64,000 bases of DNA from Sulfuritalea sp. (GCA_022842325.1 JALHPU010000012.1:1-64000), one strand, 5' to 3'. Positions 9,813 through 18,125 are shown, counted from the first letter of the stretch. Translations and numbers: made by a program. Notes: a model not told the origin generated them from the sequence alone.

Positions 9813-10486
9813 ATATCACCCAAGACCTGTCCATCATCGAACTCATCATCCACGCCAGCCTGGTGGTCAAACTGGTGATGCTGCTGCTGACGCTGGTGTC
9901 GCTGACCTCCTGGTACTGGATCTTCCGCAAGGCCTTCGCGATCCGCGACGCCCGGACCAAGACCGACAAGTTCGAACGGGATTTCTGGAGCGGCGGCGAC
10001 CTCAATGCGCTGTACCAGAGCGCGGTCAACAATCGCCACCAGACCGGCGCGCTGGAGCGCATCTTCGAGGCCGGCTACCGCGAATTCACCAAGCTGCGCG
10101 GGCAGAAGATCATCGACCCCACCGCCGTCATCGACGGCGCGCGGCGCGCGATGCGCGCCACCTACCAGCGCGAGATCGACGACCTCGAGGCCCACCTCGC
10201 CTTCCTCGCCTCGGTCGGCTCGGTCTCGCCCTATGTCGGCCTGTTCGGCACCGTGTGGGGCATCATGCATGCCTTCCGCGGCCTGGCCAACATGAGCACG
10301 GCGACCCTCTCCGCGGTCGCTCCGGGCATCGCCGAAGCCCTGGTGGCCACCGCGATCGGCCTCTTCGCCGCGATTCCAGCCGTGGTCGCCTACAACCGCT
10401 TCGCCCATGACGTGGATCGCGTCGCAGTGCGCTTCGAGAGCTTCATGGAAGAGTTCTCCAACATCCTGCAGCGGCAGACACGATGA
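9809..10486 (+). CDS. tolQ: Tol-Pal system proton channel subunit TolQ
   Basis: An inner-membrane protein of 225 residues with three hydrophobic helices: residues about 12-35, then the MotA/TolQ/ExbB core with SVSPYVGLFGTVWGIMHAF and AEALVATAIGLFAAIPAVVAYN. With TolR it uses the proton gradient to energise TolA for outer-membrane constriction at division. ATG 9809 overlaps the ybgC stop. Unlike the rest of the operon, its 3' end is separated from tolR by 127 bases of hairpin-rich sequence. Confidence 0.97.
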   Translation: MNITQDLSIIELIIHASLVVKLVMLLLTLVSLTSWYWIFRKAFAIRDARTKTDKFERDFWSGGDLNALYQSAVNNRHQTGALERIFEAGYREFTKLRGQKIIDPTAVIDGARRAMRATYQREIDDLEAHLAFLASVGSVSPYVGLFGTVWGIMHAFRGLANMSTATLSAVAPGIAEALVATAIGLFAAIPAVVAYNRFAHDVDRVAVRFESFMEEFSNILQRQTR

Positions 10487-10505
10487 GAGTTTGCGTAACC
10501 ACCTT

Positions 10506-10555
10506 CGCCGCAATTCGCGGCGCAAATATAGTCACCCCCTTTCACGGAAAGGGGG
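10506..10555. repeat. Two short hairpins in the tolQ-tolR spacer
   Basis: A 6-bp stem (10506-10511 with 10517-10522) is followed by a 9-bp perfect stem of C5T3C with its complement (10535-10543 with 10547-10555) and a three-base loop. The second is a REP-like C-run/G-run hairpin comparable to the one at 47499-47518. No poly-T follows, so it is not an obvious terminator. Confidence 0.55.
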
Positions 10556-10579
10556 CCGCGGGGATTGCTCAACAAAAAA

Positions 10580-10635
10580 TCATGAGTCGCCGCTGTCTCA
10601 TGGGGCTGCATCCATGAGACAGCGGCGACTCATGA
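10580..10635. repeat. Perfect 24-bp inverted repeat with 8-base loop covering the tolR start
   Basis: Bases 10580-10603 are the exact reverse complement of 10612-10635, with loop 10604-10611. The right arm contains the tolR ATG (10614) and its first seven codons. The left arm is therefore an inverted copy of the tolR 5' end. In RNA the G-run that could act as ribosome binding site (10602-10605) and the start codon would be in or next to the stem. This is seen directly; its effect on tolR translation is inference. Confidence 0.9.
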
Positions 10636-11030
10636 ACGAGATCAACGTCGTGCCCTACATCGACGTGATGCTGGTGTTGCTGGTCATCTTCATGGTCACC
10701 GCGCCGATGATCCAGCCCGGCAGCGTCGATCTGCCCAGCGTCGGCAAGAGCAGCCTACCGCCGGTGGCGCCGCTGGAGGTCATCATCAAGGCCGACGCTT
10801 CGCTGGCGCTGCGCGACAGGTCCAAGGGCGGCGCGGAGCAGGTCGTGACGCGCGCCGACCTGGCCGCCCGGATCAAGGAAACGCAGGCGGCGAACCCGCA
10901 GCAACCGGTGCTGATCGCCGGCGACCGCAGCGTCAAGTACGAAGTCGTGCTGGGCGTCATGGACGAATTGCAGCGCCAGCAGGTGGCGAAGATCGGCCTG
11001 CTGGTGCAACCCGCGGCCGCTGGCAAGTGA
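10614..11030 (+). CDS. tolR: Tol-Pal system protein TolR
   Basis: A protein of 138 residues of the ExbD/TolR family with one N-terminal membrane anchor. [20 protein letters not shown] includes the conserved Asp needed for proton use, and the rest is a periplasmic domain. It works with TolQ and TolA. ATG 10614 gives [13 protein letters not shown], the usual betaproteobacterial start; ATG 10632 is an alternative. Both lie inside the right arm of a 24-bp inverted repeat. The frame is open further upstream, but that sequence has no TolR character. Confidence 0.93.
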   Translation: MRQRRLMNEINVVPYIDVMLVLLVIFMVTAPMIQPGSVDLPSVGKSSLPPVAPLEVIIKADASLALRDRSKGGAEQVVTRADLAARIKETQAANPQQPVLIAGDRSVKYEVVLGVMDELQRQQVAKIGLLVQPAAAGK

Positions 11031-11788
11031 GCACGGATTCACCCCTCCTGCCGCCGCGCAACAAGGCCGGCAAGCGCATTTCCATCGCCCTGGCGGTCGC
11101 CGTGCATCTGCTGCTGGCCGGCTTCCTGTTCTATGGCGTGCGCTGGCAGACCAAAGCCACCGACGTGGTCGAGGTCGAGCTGGTGCGCGCCACGCCGGAG
11201 CCGGTTGCCGCCCCGGCCGCCGTGCCGCCGGCGCCGACTGTGGAGCCGCCGCCGGAACCCAAACCGCAGCCGGAGCCGGCAAAGCCGCCGTCGAAGCCCG
11301 ACATCGCGATCAAGGAGAAGGAAAAGCCCAAGCCGCCGCCGAAGCCGCAACCGAAGCCTGAACCAAAGGCTGAACCAAAGCCCCGGGTCGATCCGTTCCA
11401 GGAGCAACTCAAGCGCGAGACCGAGCAGCTGACGCAGCGCAAACAGGCCGACAGCGCCGCGCAGGAGTATGCGAAGACGCAGACGGCGCAGGCCAGCGCG
11501 GCACGCAACAAGGCCATGGCGGACTATCTCGGCCGCATCCGCGGCAAGATTCGCGGCAACATCGTGGTGCCGCCGGAAATCAAGGGCAATCCCGAGGCCG
11601 TGTTCGAGGTCACGCAACTGCCCAGCGGCGAGATCGTCACCGTGCGCCTCAAGCGTTCCTCGGGGCATGCCGCGCTCGATGCCGCCATCGAGCGCGCCAT
11701 CCTCAAGTCCAATCCGCTGCCCAAGCCGCAACCGGCCGACCTGTTCGAGCGTTCGCTCGAACTGCGCTTCCGCCCTCTGGATGACTGA
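11027..11788 (+). CDS. tolA: Tol-Pal system protein TolA (TonB-like C-terminus)
   Basis: A protein of 253 residues with an N-terminal inner-membrane anchor (residues about 18-38). A Pro/Glu/Lys-rich periplasmic spacer follows (about 60-130, many PKPEP units), then a charged helical stretch rich in Gln/Ala, and a C-terminal TonB/TolA domain (IRGNIVVPPEIKGNPEAVFE onward). It links TolQR to TolB-Pal. The GTG start overlaps the tolR stop (GTGA). The central helical domain is much shorter than in E. coli, as is common in betaproteobacteria. Confidence 0.92.
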   Translation: MSTDSPLLPPRNKAGKRISIALAVAVHLLLAGFLFYGVRWQTKATDVVEVELVRATPEPVAAPAAVPPAPTVEPPPEPKPQPEPAKPPSKPDIAIKEKEKPKPPPKPQPKPEPKAEPKPRVDPFQEQLKRETEQLTQRKQADSAAQEYAKTQTAQASAARNKAMADYLGRIRGKIRGNIVVPPEIKGNPEAVFEVTQLPSGEIVTVRLKRSSGHAALDAAIERAILKSNPLPKPQPADLFERSLELRFRPLDD

Positions 11789-11814
11789 CGCCGGAGCGCC
11801 GCGGCCTGAGGCGT

Positions 11815-11820
11815 TATAAT
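11815..11820 (+). promoter_or_regulatory. Consensus -10 hexamer immediately upstream of tolB
   Basis: A perfect TATAAT ends seven bases before the tolB ATG at 11828. If used, transcription would start at or next to the ATG, giving a leaderless or near-leaderless mRNA. No good -35 is visible and no Shine-Dalgarno sequence precedes tolB. Confidence 0.4.
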
Positions 11821-11827
11821 CGGACCG

Positions 11828-13099
11828 ATGAAATTTCAACGCCTTGCCCTTGCCTGCGCCACGCTTCTGGCGCTGAGCGCGCCTGCCGTCCAGGCGCAAC
11901 TCACGGTCGAAATTACCGGCGCCGGCACCAACCGGCTGCCGGTGGCGATTGCCGACTTCACCGGCGAACGCATCGTCGCCCAGGCCCTGGCCTCGGTGGT
12001 GCGCGCCGATCTCGAACGCAGCGGCCTGTTCCGCCTGGTCGATGCCGGCGCGCCCCTGGCCGACTCGGCGACGCCGCCCTTCGAAGACCTCAAGTCGCGC
12101 GGTGCGGACGCGGTGGCCGGCGGCAGCATCGCCACCGCCGCCGATGGCCGCTACGAAACCCGGGTGCGCCTGAGTGACGTGCAAAAACAGGCCGTGCTGG
12201 GCAACCCGGCCTTCCTGCACAGCGGCGTCCAGCTGCGCGCGACGGCCCATCGCATCGCCGACTTCATCTACGAAAAGCTCACCGGCGAACCCGGCGTGTT
12301 CTCCACGCGCATCGCCTACGTGGTCAAGAGCACCGGCCGCTACGAGCTGAAGATCGCCGATGCCGACGGCGCCAACGACCAAGCCGCGCTGGCCTCGCGC
12401 GAGCCGATCATCTCGCCGACCTGGTCGCCCGACGGCAGCAAGCTGGCCTATGTCTCCTTCGAGGCGAAGAAGCCGGTGGTCTATGTGCATGACCTCGCCA
12501 GCGGCCGGCGCCATGTCGCCGCCAACTTCAAGGGCTCGAATTCGGCGCCCGCCTGGTCGCCCAACGGCAAGCAGCTGGCCGTGGTGCTGACCAAGGACGG
12601 CGGCTCGCAGCTGTATCTCGTCAATGCCGATGGCAGCGGCGTGACGCGCATCGCGACGTCTTCCGGCATCGACACCGAGCCGCGCTGGTCGCCCGACGCC
12701 CAGTTCATCTACTTCACCTCCGATCGCGGCGGCAGCCCGCAGATCTACCGCATCGCCAGCACCGGCGGCATGGCGGAGCGGGTCACCTTCGAAGGCAGCT
12801 ACAACGTCACGCCGCGCCCCTCGCCGGACGGCAAGAGCCTGGCCTTCATCGCCAGGAACGGCGGCCGCTTCCAGCTGGCGCTGATGGACCTGGCGACCAG
12901 GCAGACGCAGATCCTCACCGACTCGACCAAGGATGAATCGCCCAGCTTCGCCCCCAACGGCCGCATGATCCTCTATGCCACCGAAATCGGCGGGCGCGGC
13001 GTACTGGCGGCCGTTTCCAGCGACGGCCGGGTCAAGCAGAAACTCTCCGTGCAGGCCGCCGACGTGCGGGAACCCGCCTGGGGTCCGCTGGTCCGATAA
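11828..13099 (+). CDS. tolB: Tol-Pal system beta-propeller protein TolB
   Basis: A periplasmic protein of 423 residues with a signal peptide ending AVQAQ. An N-terminal TolB domain is followed by a six-blade propeller built from PD40 repeats (for example SPTWSPDGSKLAYVSFE, APAWSPNGKQLAVVL, EPRWSPDAQFIYFTSD). It binds Pal and TolA and cycles peptidoglycan association. It follows tolA after 39 bases containing a TATAAT hexamer, so it may have its own promoter besides operon transcription. Confidence 0.97.
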   Translation: MKFQRLALACATLLALSAPAVQAQLTVEITGAGTNRLPVAIADFTGERIVAQALASVVRADLERSGLFRLVDAGAPLADSATPPFEDLKSRGADAVAGGSIATAADGRYETRVRLSDVQKQAVLGNPAFLHSGVQLRATAHRIADFIYEKLTGEPGVFSTRIAYVVKSTGRYELKIADADGANDQAALASREPIISPTWSPDGSKLAYVSFEAKKPVVYVHDLASGRRHVAANFKGSNSAPAWSPNGKQLAVVLTKDGGSQLYLVNADGSGVTRIATSSGIDTEPRWSPDAQFIYFTSDRGGSPQIYRIASTGGMAERVTFEGSYNVTPRPSPDGKSLAFIARNGGRFQLALMDLATRQTQILTDSTKDESPSFAPNGRMILYATEIGGRGVLAAVSSDGRVKQKLSVQAADVREPAWGPLVR

Positions 13100-13132
13100 A
13101 GCAACGCTTTCGAATTCGTCAAGGAAACCACC

Positions 13133-13675
13133 ATGCGCGCACTGATTTCGCTTTCTGCCCTCACCCTGCTGCTCGCCGCCTGCAGTTCGCAACCGCCGGC
13201 TCCCGAACAGAATCCGGCCGGCGTCGAATCGCGCACGCCCGGCGCGGTCACGGTCGAGTCCACTCCGGTCACCAAGGTGCAGCCGCAGGCATTCGATCCC
13301 GCCAGCATGGCCGCGCTGAAGGATCCGCGCAGCCCCCTGTCGAAACGCAGCGTGTATTTCGATTACGACAGCTACGTGGTCAAGGACGAATTCCAGTCGC
13401 TGCTGACCGCTCACGGCAAGTTCCTGGCGGCCAACCCGAAAATGAAAATGCTGATCCAGGGCAATGCCGACGAGCGCGGCAGCCGCGAGTACAACCTGGC
13501 ACTGGGGCAGAAACGCGCCGAAGCGGTCAGAAAGGCATTGACCCTGCTCGGCGCCAGGGACGACCAGCTGGAAGCGGTCAGCCTGGGCGAAGAAAAGCCG
13601 GCCTGCTCCGAGTCCAGCGAGGACTGCTGGGGCAAGAATCGCCGCGGCGACATGCTCTACTCGGGTGAGTATTGA
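13133..13675 (+). CDS. pal: Peptidoglycan-associated lipoprotein Pal
   Basis: A protein of 180 residues. The lipoprotein signal MRALISLSALTLLLAAC has its lipobox at LAAC. A short Pro-rich linker is followed by an OmpA-like peptidoglycan-binding domain (RSVYFDYDSYVVKDEF, then GNADERGSREYNLALGQKRA with the conserved Asp and Arg that grip diaminopimelate). Anchored in the outer membrane, it binds TolB. Its stop overlaps the next start. Confidence 0.97.
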   Translation: MRALISLSALTLLLAACSSQPPAPEQNPAGVESRTPGAVTVESTPVTKVQPQAFDPASMAALKDPRSPLSKRSVYFDYDSYVVKDEFQSLLTAHGKFLAANPKMKMLIQGNADERGSREYNLALGQKRAEAVRKALTLLGARDDQLEAVSLGEEKPACSESSEDCWGKNRRGDMLYSGEY

Positions 13676-14403
13676 ACGTGCGTAAATGGCTGGGGCCACT
13701 GCTGCTGGCAGCGGCACTGAACTCGCCGGCGTCGGCCGGCGTCTTCGACGACGACGAAGCGCGGGGCAGGATCGAAGCGCTGCGGGGGGAAGTCACCGAA
13801 CTGGCCAAGCGCGCCGACACCATCAACCGCAACCAGATCGACTTCGCCAATCAGTTCGAAGCCGTCAAGGCCGATATCGCCAAGCTGCGCGGCCAGATCG
13901 AAGTCCTGACCTATGAACTGGAAGCGGCCCAGAAGCGCCAGAAGGATTTCTACGTCGATCTCGACGGCCGCCTGAGGAAGCTCGAGCAGCCGCCGGCCGA
14001 GGCCAAGTCTGAGGTGCCGAAAGTCGATCCGGCGCAGGAAACCCGAGATTACGAAGCGGCACTGGCGGGCCTCAAGGCGGCCAAATTCAAGGAAGCCGCG
14101 GCGGCCTTCCTCGCCTTCATCAAGACCTACCCGAGCAGCAGCCTGGCGGCATCGGCCCACTACTGGGGAGGCTACGCCCACGCCCAGGCCAGGGACCATG
14201 CCCCGGCCGCCGAGCTGTTCGGCAAATTCGCTGCCACCTGGCCCAATGACGATCGCGCACCGGCGGCGCTCGAAAGCCGGATTGCCAGCCTCGAGGCCGT
14301 CAAGGACTGGAAGGGCATCAGGATCACGCTGGAACAGCTGGCCGAACGCTATCCCAACAGCGAGGCCGGCAAGAAGGCGAAGCTCAGGCTGAAGAAGAAG
14401 TAG
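13672..14403 (+). CDS. cpoB: Cell division coordinator CpoB (YbgF)
   Basis: A periplasmic protein of 243 residues. A signal peptide ends near NSPASAG, a coiled-coil region spans about residues 30-105 (EALRGEVTELAKRADTINR onward), and C-terminal TPR repeats start at YEAALAGLKAAKFKEAAAAF. CpoB coordinates Tol constriction with PBP1B-driven peptidoglycan synthesis. The start is either TTG 13672, overlapping the pal stop, or GTG 13678; no ATG is available near the signal peptide. Confidence 0.92.
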   Translation: MNVRKWLGPLLLAAALNSPASAGVFDDDEARGRIEALRGEVTELAKRADTINRNQIDFANQFEAVKADIAKLRGQIEVLTYELEAAQKRQKDFYVDLDGRLRKLEQPPAEAKSEVPKVDPAQETRDYEAALAGLKAAKFKEAAAAFLAFIKTYPSSSLAASAHYWGGYAHAQARDHAPAAELFGKFAATWPNDDRAPAALESRIASLEAVKDWKGIRITLEQLAERYPNSEAGKKAKLRLKKK

Positions 14404-14405
14404 CC

Positions 14406-15095
14406 GTGCCGGCCGACGTGAAGCCGACGCCGCGCACCGAGCCGGCCGACGTCAACTCGACGCTGCGCATCACCGAAATCTTTCACTCGCTCCAGGGCGA
14501 ATCCAGCCGCGTCGGGCTGCCCACGGTCTTCGTGCGGCTCACCGGCTGCCCCCTGCGCTGCGTCTGGTGCGATACCGCCTACGCCTTCAGCGGCGGCGAA
14601 ACCCTTGACCTTGTCGACATCCTGCAGCGCGTCGGCGGATTCGATTGCACCACGGTCTGCGTCACCGGCGGCGAACCGCTGGCGCAGAAGGGCTGCCTGC
14701 CGCTGCTGGCCGCGCTGTGCAATGCCGGGTATTCGGTATCGCTCGAAACCAGCGGTGCGCTCGACATCGCCGGCGTCGATCCGCGCGTTTCGCGTATCGT
14801 CGACCTCAAGGCGCCGGGTTCGGGCGAGCAGGAAAAGAACCGCTGGGAGAACCTGGCGCTGCTGACCGCGCGCGACGAATTGAAGTTCGTCCTCGCCTCG
14901 CGCGCGGACTATGACTGGGCCGTCGCGGCGTGCCGCCAGCGCCGACTGTTCGAGACCTGTCCGGTGCTGTTCTCGCCGGTGCACGGGCAGCTCGATCCGG
15001 CACAGCTGGCGCAATGGATACTCGACGACCGCCTGCCGCTGCGCTTCCAGCTGCAGTTGCACAAGCTGCTCTGGGGCAATGCCCAGGCCCGCTGA
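14406..15095 (+). CDS. queE: 7-carboxy-7-deazaguanine synthase QueE
   Basis: A radical SAM enzyme of 229 residues that converts 6-carboxy-tetrahydropterin to 7-carboxy-7-deazaguanine for queuosine tRNA modification. The cluster-binding CPLRCVWCDTAYAF has the CxxxCxxC spacing, preceded by IFHSLQGESSRVGLPTVFV. It is cytosolic. GTG 14406 lies two bases after the cpoB stop. queC, which often follows, is absent here: a 20-bp inverted repeat and a convergent gene follow instead. Confidence 0.95.
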   Translation: MPADVKPTPRTEPADVNSTLRITEIFHSLQGESSRVGLPTVFVRLTGCPLRCVWCDTAYAFSGGETLDLVDILQRVGGFDCTTVCVTGGEPLAQKGCLPLLAALCNAGYSVSLETSGALDIAGVDPRVSRIVDLKAPGSGEQEKNRWENLALLTARDELKFVLASRADYDWAVAACRQRRLFETCPVLFSPVHGQLDPAQLAQWILDDRLPLRFQLQLHKLLWGNAQAR

Positions 15096-15099
15096 AAAC

Positions 15100-15146
15100 T
15101 AGGGTCTGTTGACAGCCATCCGCCGCATGGCTGTCAACAGACCCTA
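15100..15146. terminator. 20-bp perfect inverted repeat between convergent queE and CoA-binding gene
   Basis: Bases 15100-15119 are the exact reverse complement of 15127-15146, with a seven-base loop. The right arm includes the stop codon of the minus-strand gene (15144-15146). It probably acts as a bidirectional terminator, but neither side has a T-run, so Rho-independent termination is not assured. It could also be a small inserted repeat. Confidence 0.6.
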
Positions 15147-15626
15147 CCCAGGCAAGCGCGGACAGGGCGGACGCTTGGCGGAAATCACCCGGGTATTGAC
15201 GCCGGCATAGTTGAGGCCGCCGAACAGTCGCGCGTATTCGATCTTGACGCAATGGTCCATGACCACGTCAAGCCCGGCCGCCGCGGCCTTGTCCGCCGCC
15301 TCCCGATGGATCACGCCGAGCTGCAGCCAGAGGCAGCTGGCGCCGATCGCGATCGCTGCGTCGGCGATCGGCATCACGTCCTCGGGCTTGCGGAACACAT
15401 CGACCATATCGACCTTGCATGGGATGGCCGCAAGATCCGGATAGCATTTCCGGCCAAGGATTTCGGTCGCTCCGGGATTCACCGGAATCACCGTGTAGCC
15501 ATGCTCCAGCATGTATTTGGCGGCGAAATAGCTGGGGCGGTTCCAGCTCGCCGACAAGCCGACCACGGCTATCACGCGGTTGCCCTGCAGCACGCGGCGC
15601 AAGCCGGCAACATCATCGACCATCAT
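15144..15626 (-). CDS. CoA-binding protein (YccU-like)
   Basis: A cytosolic Rossmann-fold protein of 160 residues of the CoA_binding_2 family. The N-terminal RVIAVVGLSASWNRPSYFAA and YTVIPVNPGATEILG are the nucleotide-binding strand-turn patterns. VMDHCVKIEYARLFGG near the end carries the family's conserved Cys. It probably binds CoA or a CoA thioester; no reaction is known. The start is ATG 15626 or 15623. gluQ lies upstream after 30 bases. Its stop lies in an inverted repeat. Confidence 0.88.
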   Translation of the reverse strand: MMVDDVAGLRRVLQGNRVIAVVGLSASWNRPSYFAAKYMLEHGYTVIPVNPGATEILGRKCYPDLAAIPCKVDMVDVFRKPEDVMPIADAAIAIGASCLWLQLGVIHREAADKAAAAGLDVVMDHCVKIEYARLFGGLNYAGVNTRVISAKRPPCPRLPG

Positions 15627-15656
15627 GGCTGCTCCTCCATTCTTCGCCGCTGGGTT

Positions 15657-16601
15657 TCACGGACCGGGCCGATTATCCCATCCGCCGGCCGGCTGTCCAC
15701 CGCCGATCGCTGCCGGGCCGCGCGGCACCCGCGCCAGCTGCCAATTTGCCATGGCCCAGGCCCACAGCGCCTGCGGCTCCGCACCGGACAATTCCCGCGG
15801 CGGCCGCTGGCCGAGGAATTCCAGCGCCGCGAACAATGCGGGGCCGGGCCGCGCACTATCCACCGGCGCCGCCCGGGTCTGCTTCGACAGCTTTTCGCCG
15901 GCCGCATTGACCGCCACTGGCAGGTGCGCATAGGCCGGCGTCGGCAGGCCCAGGCATTGCTGCAGGAAAATCTGGCGCGCGGTCGAGGCCAGCAGGTCGG
16001 CGCCGCGCACGACATGGGTGATCCCGGCGTCGGCATCATCGACCACCACGGCAAGCTGATAGGCATGCAGGCCATCGGCGCGCAGCAGGATGAAATCGCC
16101 CGCATCGGAGGCAAGATCGCTCGCGATGGGCCCCTGAATCGCGTCGTCGAAGCTGACCTGGGCATCGCCCACGCGCAGGCGCCAGGCGCGCGCCGCGCGA
16201 CCCGGCGGCAGCCCGTGGCGGCAGGTGCCCGGATAGATCGCGGCGCCATCGGGCGCAATGGCCGAATCGGCCAGTTCCTTGCGCGTGCAGGCGCAGGGAT
16301 AAACCTGGCCGGAGCGCTGCAGCCGCTCCAGCGCCGCGGCATAGGCGGCGCTGCGACGGCTCTGCCAGACCGGTTCGCCATCCCAGGCAAAACCGCAGGC
16401 TTCCAGCGTGCGCAGGATTTCCGCGGCAGCGGCCATCGAGCAGCGCGGCGCATCGACATCCTCCATGCGCAACAGCCATTCGCCGCCGCGAGTCCGCGCC
16501 TCCAGAAACGAGCCGGTCGCCGCCACCAGCGAGCCAAAGTGCAGGGGCCCGCTCGGGGAGGGCGCGAAACGGCCGCGATAAGTCGGTGCAGGAGCAGTCA
16601 T
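15657..16601 (-). CDS. gluQ: Glutamyl-Q tRNA(Asp) synthetase
   Basis: A paralog (314 residues) of the glutamyl-tRNA synthetase catalytic domain without the anticodon-binding domain. It attaches glutamate to queuosine at position 34 of tRNA-Asp. Visible are RFAPSPSGPLHFGSL (HIGH-type motif), Cys ligands for zinc in YPCACTRKEL and YPGTCRHG, and a KMSKS-type KLSKQ. ATG 16601 is chosen because RGRFAPSPSG should be near the N-terminus. It fits functionally with queE nearby. The tail is Gly/Pro-rich. Confidence 0.93.
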   Translation of the reverse strand: MTAPAPTYRGRFAPSPSGPLHFGSLVAATGSFLEARTRGGEWLLRMEDVDAPRCSMAAAAEILRTLEACGFAWDGEPVWQSRRSAAYAAALERLQRSGQVYPCACTRKELADSAIAPDGAAIYPGTCRHGLPPGRAARAWRLRVGDAQVSFDDAIQGPIASDLASDAGDFILLRADGLHAYQLAVVVDDADAGITHVVRGADLLASTARQIFLQQCLGLPTPAYAHLPVAVNAAGEKLSKQTRAAPVDSARPGPALFAALEFLGQRPPRELSGAEPQALWAWAMANWQLARVPRGPAAIGGGQPAGGWDNRPGP

Positions 16602-16670
16602 CGGGCGGAGTGATAGCACGCCGCGCGCCAAAACGGTAGCATTCCATTCACTTCAACTCGGGAGCACCCC

Positions 16671-17039
16671 ATGGCCACGCTGGAACTCAATGCCGAAAAT
16701 TTTCAACAGACGATCAATGACAACGCCAATTTGATCATAGATTTCTGGGCGCCCTGGTGTGCGCCCTGCCGCGGCTTTGCGCCGACCTTCGAGGCCGCTT
16801 CCGAGAAGCGCAGCAACATCGTCTTCGCCAAGGTGAATACCGAGGAACAGCAGGAAATCGCCGCCGCCTTCAACATCCGCTCGATTCCCACGCTGATGAT
16901 GTTTCGCGACCAGATCATCATTTATTCGGAGGCCGGCGCACTGCCGGCTGCCGCCTTCGAGCAACTGATCGAGCAGGCCATGGCGCTCGACATGGACTCG
17001 GTGCGCGCCGAAATCGCCGCACAAGGCGGCACTTCCTAG
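16671..17039 (+). CDS. Thioredoxin family protein
   Basis: A protein of 122 residues without signal peptide, so cytosolic. The redox motif WAPWCAPCRGF and the cis-Pro RSIPTLMMF mark an active thioredoxin fold. The C-terminal 15 residues are an extra helix-like tail (DSVRAEIAAQGG). It resembles betaproteobacterial short TrxC-like thioredoxins lacking the N-terminal zinc domain. It is divergent from gluQ across 69 bases. Partner unknown. Confidence 0.9.
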   Translation: MATLELNAENFQQTINDNANLIIDFWAPWCAPCRGFAPTFEAASEKRSNIVFAKVNTEEQQEIAAAFNIRSIPTLMMFRDQIIIYSEAGALPAAAFEQLIEQAMALDMDSVRAEIAAQGGTS

Positions 17040-17089
17040 TCGCACGGTATATATGGCGTTATGATGGAGTTTGCCGGCAAAGCCATGCG

Positions 17090-18082
17090 ATGAAATCCAT
17101 CTTCTCCCAGAAGCTCAGCGACGACGCCGAAGTCCGGCGCGTCGAAGTACTGTACGAAAGCCTGCCGTCGAGCGTGGTGGTGTCGCTGATCGGCATTTTT
17201 CTGTGCTTTCTGGTGCTTTTCGAAACCGCCGGAATGGCGGTACTGAAGCTGTGGGTCAGCTACATGCTTTCCGTGCTGGCGGTGCGCGTCGCCATCCGCT
17301 ACCTGTTCAGCACTGCCGACCGGCGCATCGAGACCATACACCGCTGGGAATGGCTGTACGCGACCGGCGCCATGCTTACCGGCGTCGGCTGGGGCGCGCT
17401 GTTTGGACCCCTCTATCCGCCGGCGACCTATCCCGATGCGCAGATGTTCGTCGCGCTGATGGTGGTGATCACCGCCTTCACCGGCTCGGTATTCGTCGCC
17501 CTGAGCAACAGCACGTTCTGGCTCTTCATCATTCCCATCCTGATTCCGCCCATCCTGCACTATGCCTCCAGCCTCGGCCAGAAGGGTCAATGGCCGATTA
17601 CCGCGGCGGCGTGCTGCATTGCCGTCTTCATCATCGTGCAGCGCACGCTCTACCGGTCGTCGACCGACGGCCTGCAGCGCAGCACCGAGGCCGAGCTGCT
17701 GCTTGCCGAACAACAGGCGATCTTCGACTCCTCGCCGATGGGCATCGCCGTCACCGACAACAAGCATGTAATCAAGTGCAACACACGCTTCGGCGAGTTG
17801 CTGGGCCGCCGTATCCAGGACCTCACGCGTTCGCGCATCGATCATCATTTCGTCAGTTCCGCAGAGGCCGAGCAGTTTCTCGCCGAAAGCGCCGCCGCCT
17901 TCGCCCACGGACATCTGGCGCAAGGCATGTATCGCCTGAAGCGGGCCGACGGCAGTCAGTTCTGGGCGGAACTCTCGGGGCGCAAAATGACCAGCGGACT
18001 TACGCACACGGTCTGGATGATCGCCGACGTCACGCTGCGCGTGGCCAACGAGCGCCGGACGCGGCCTCGCGATCCGGCTTGA
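17090..18082 (+). CDS. Membrane protein with C-terminal PAS domain, no output domain
   Basis: A protein of 330 residues. Residues about 25-190 contain roughly five to six hydrophobic helices (VVVSLIGIFLCFLVLF, TAFTGSVFVALSNSTFWLF and others). Residues about 205-320 form a PAS domain (IFDSSPMGIAVTDNKHVI through WMIADVTLRV). Proteins of this build normally continue into GGDEF, EAL or kinase domains. This one ends a few residues after PAS (NERRTRPRDPA), so it looks like the sensory half of a shortened signalling protein. ATG 17090 is chosen as the start of the hydrophobic protein. Confidence 0.7.
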   Translation: MKSIFSQKLSDDAEVRRVEVLYESLPSSVVVSLIGIFLCFLVLFETAGMAVLKLWVSYMLSVLAVRVAIRYLFSTADRRIETIHRWEWLYATGAMLTGVGWGALFGPLYPPATYPDAQMFVALMVVITAFTGSVFVALSNSTFWLFIIPILIPPILHYASSLGQKGQWPITAAACCIAVFIIVQRTLYRSSTDGLQRSTEAELLLAEQQAIFDSSPMGIAVTDNKHVIKCNTRFGELLGRRIQDLTRSRIDHHFVSSAEAEQFLAESAAAFAHGHLAQGMYRLKRADGSQFWAELSGRKMTSGLTHTVWMIADVTLRVANERRTRPRDPA

Positions 18083-18125
18083 AAGTCGGCGCCGGCGAGA
18101 CGGCGCGCTGCCCGCCAGGGATGCC

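Noticed and set aside
10506-10635. CRISPR-like or insertion-sequence interpretation of the tolQ-tolR spacer
   Set aside because: No direct repeats with spacers, no transposase and no target duplication were seen; only inverted repeats.
11039-13717. 892-codon open frame antisense to tolA-tolB-pal
   Set aside because: High GC keeps antisense frames open; composition is Arg/Gly/Leu-rich, no domain, and it lies opposite well-defined tol genes.
15252-16613. 453-codon open frame antisense to gluQ and the CoA-binding gene
   Set aside because: Antisense to two recognised genes, with low-complexity composition and no domain.
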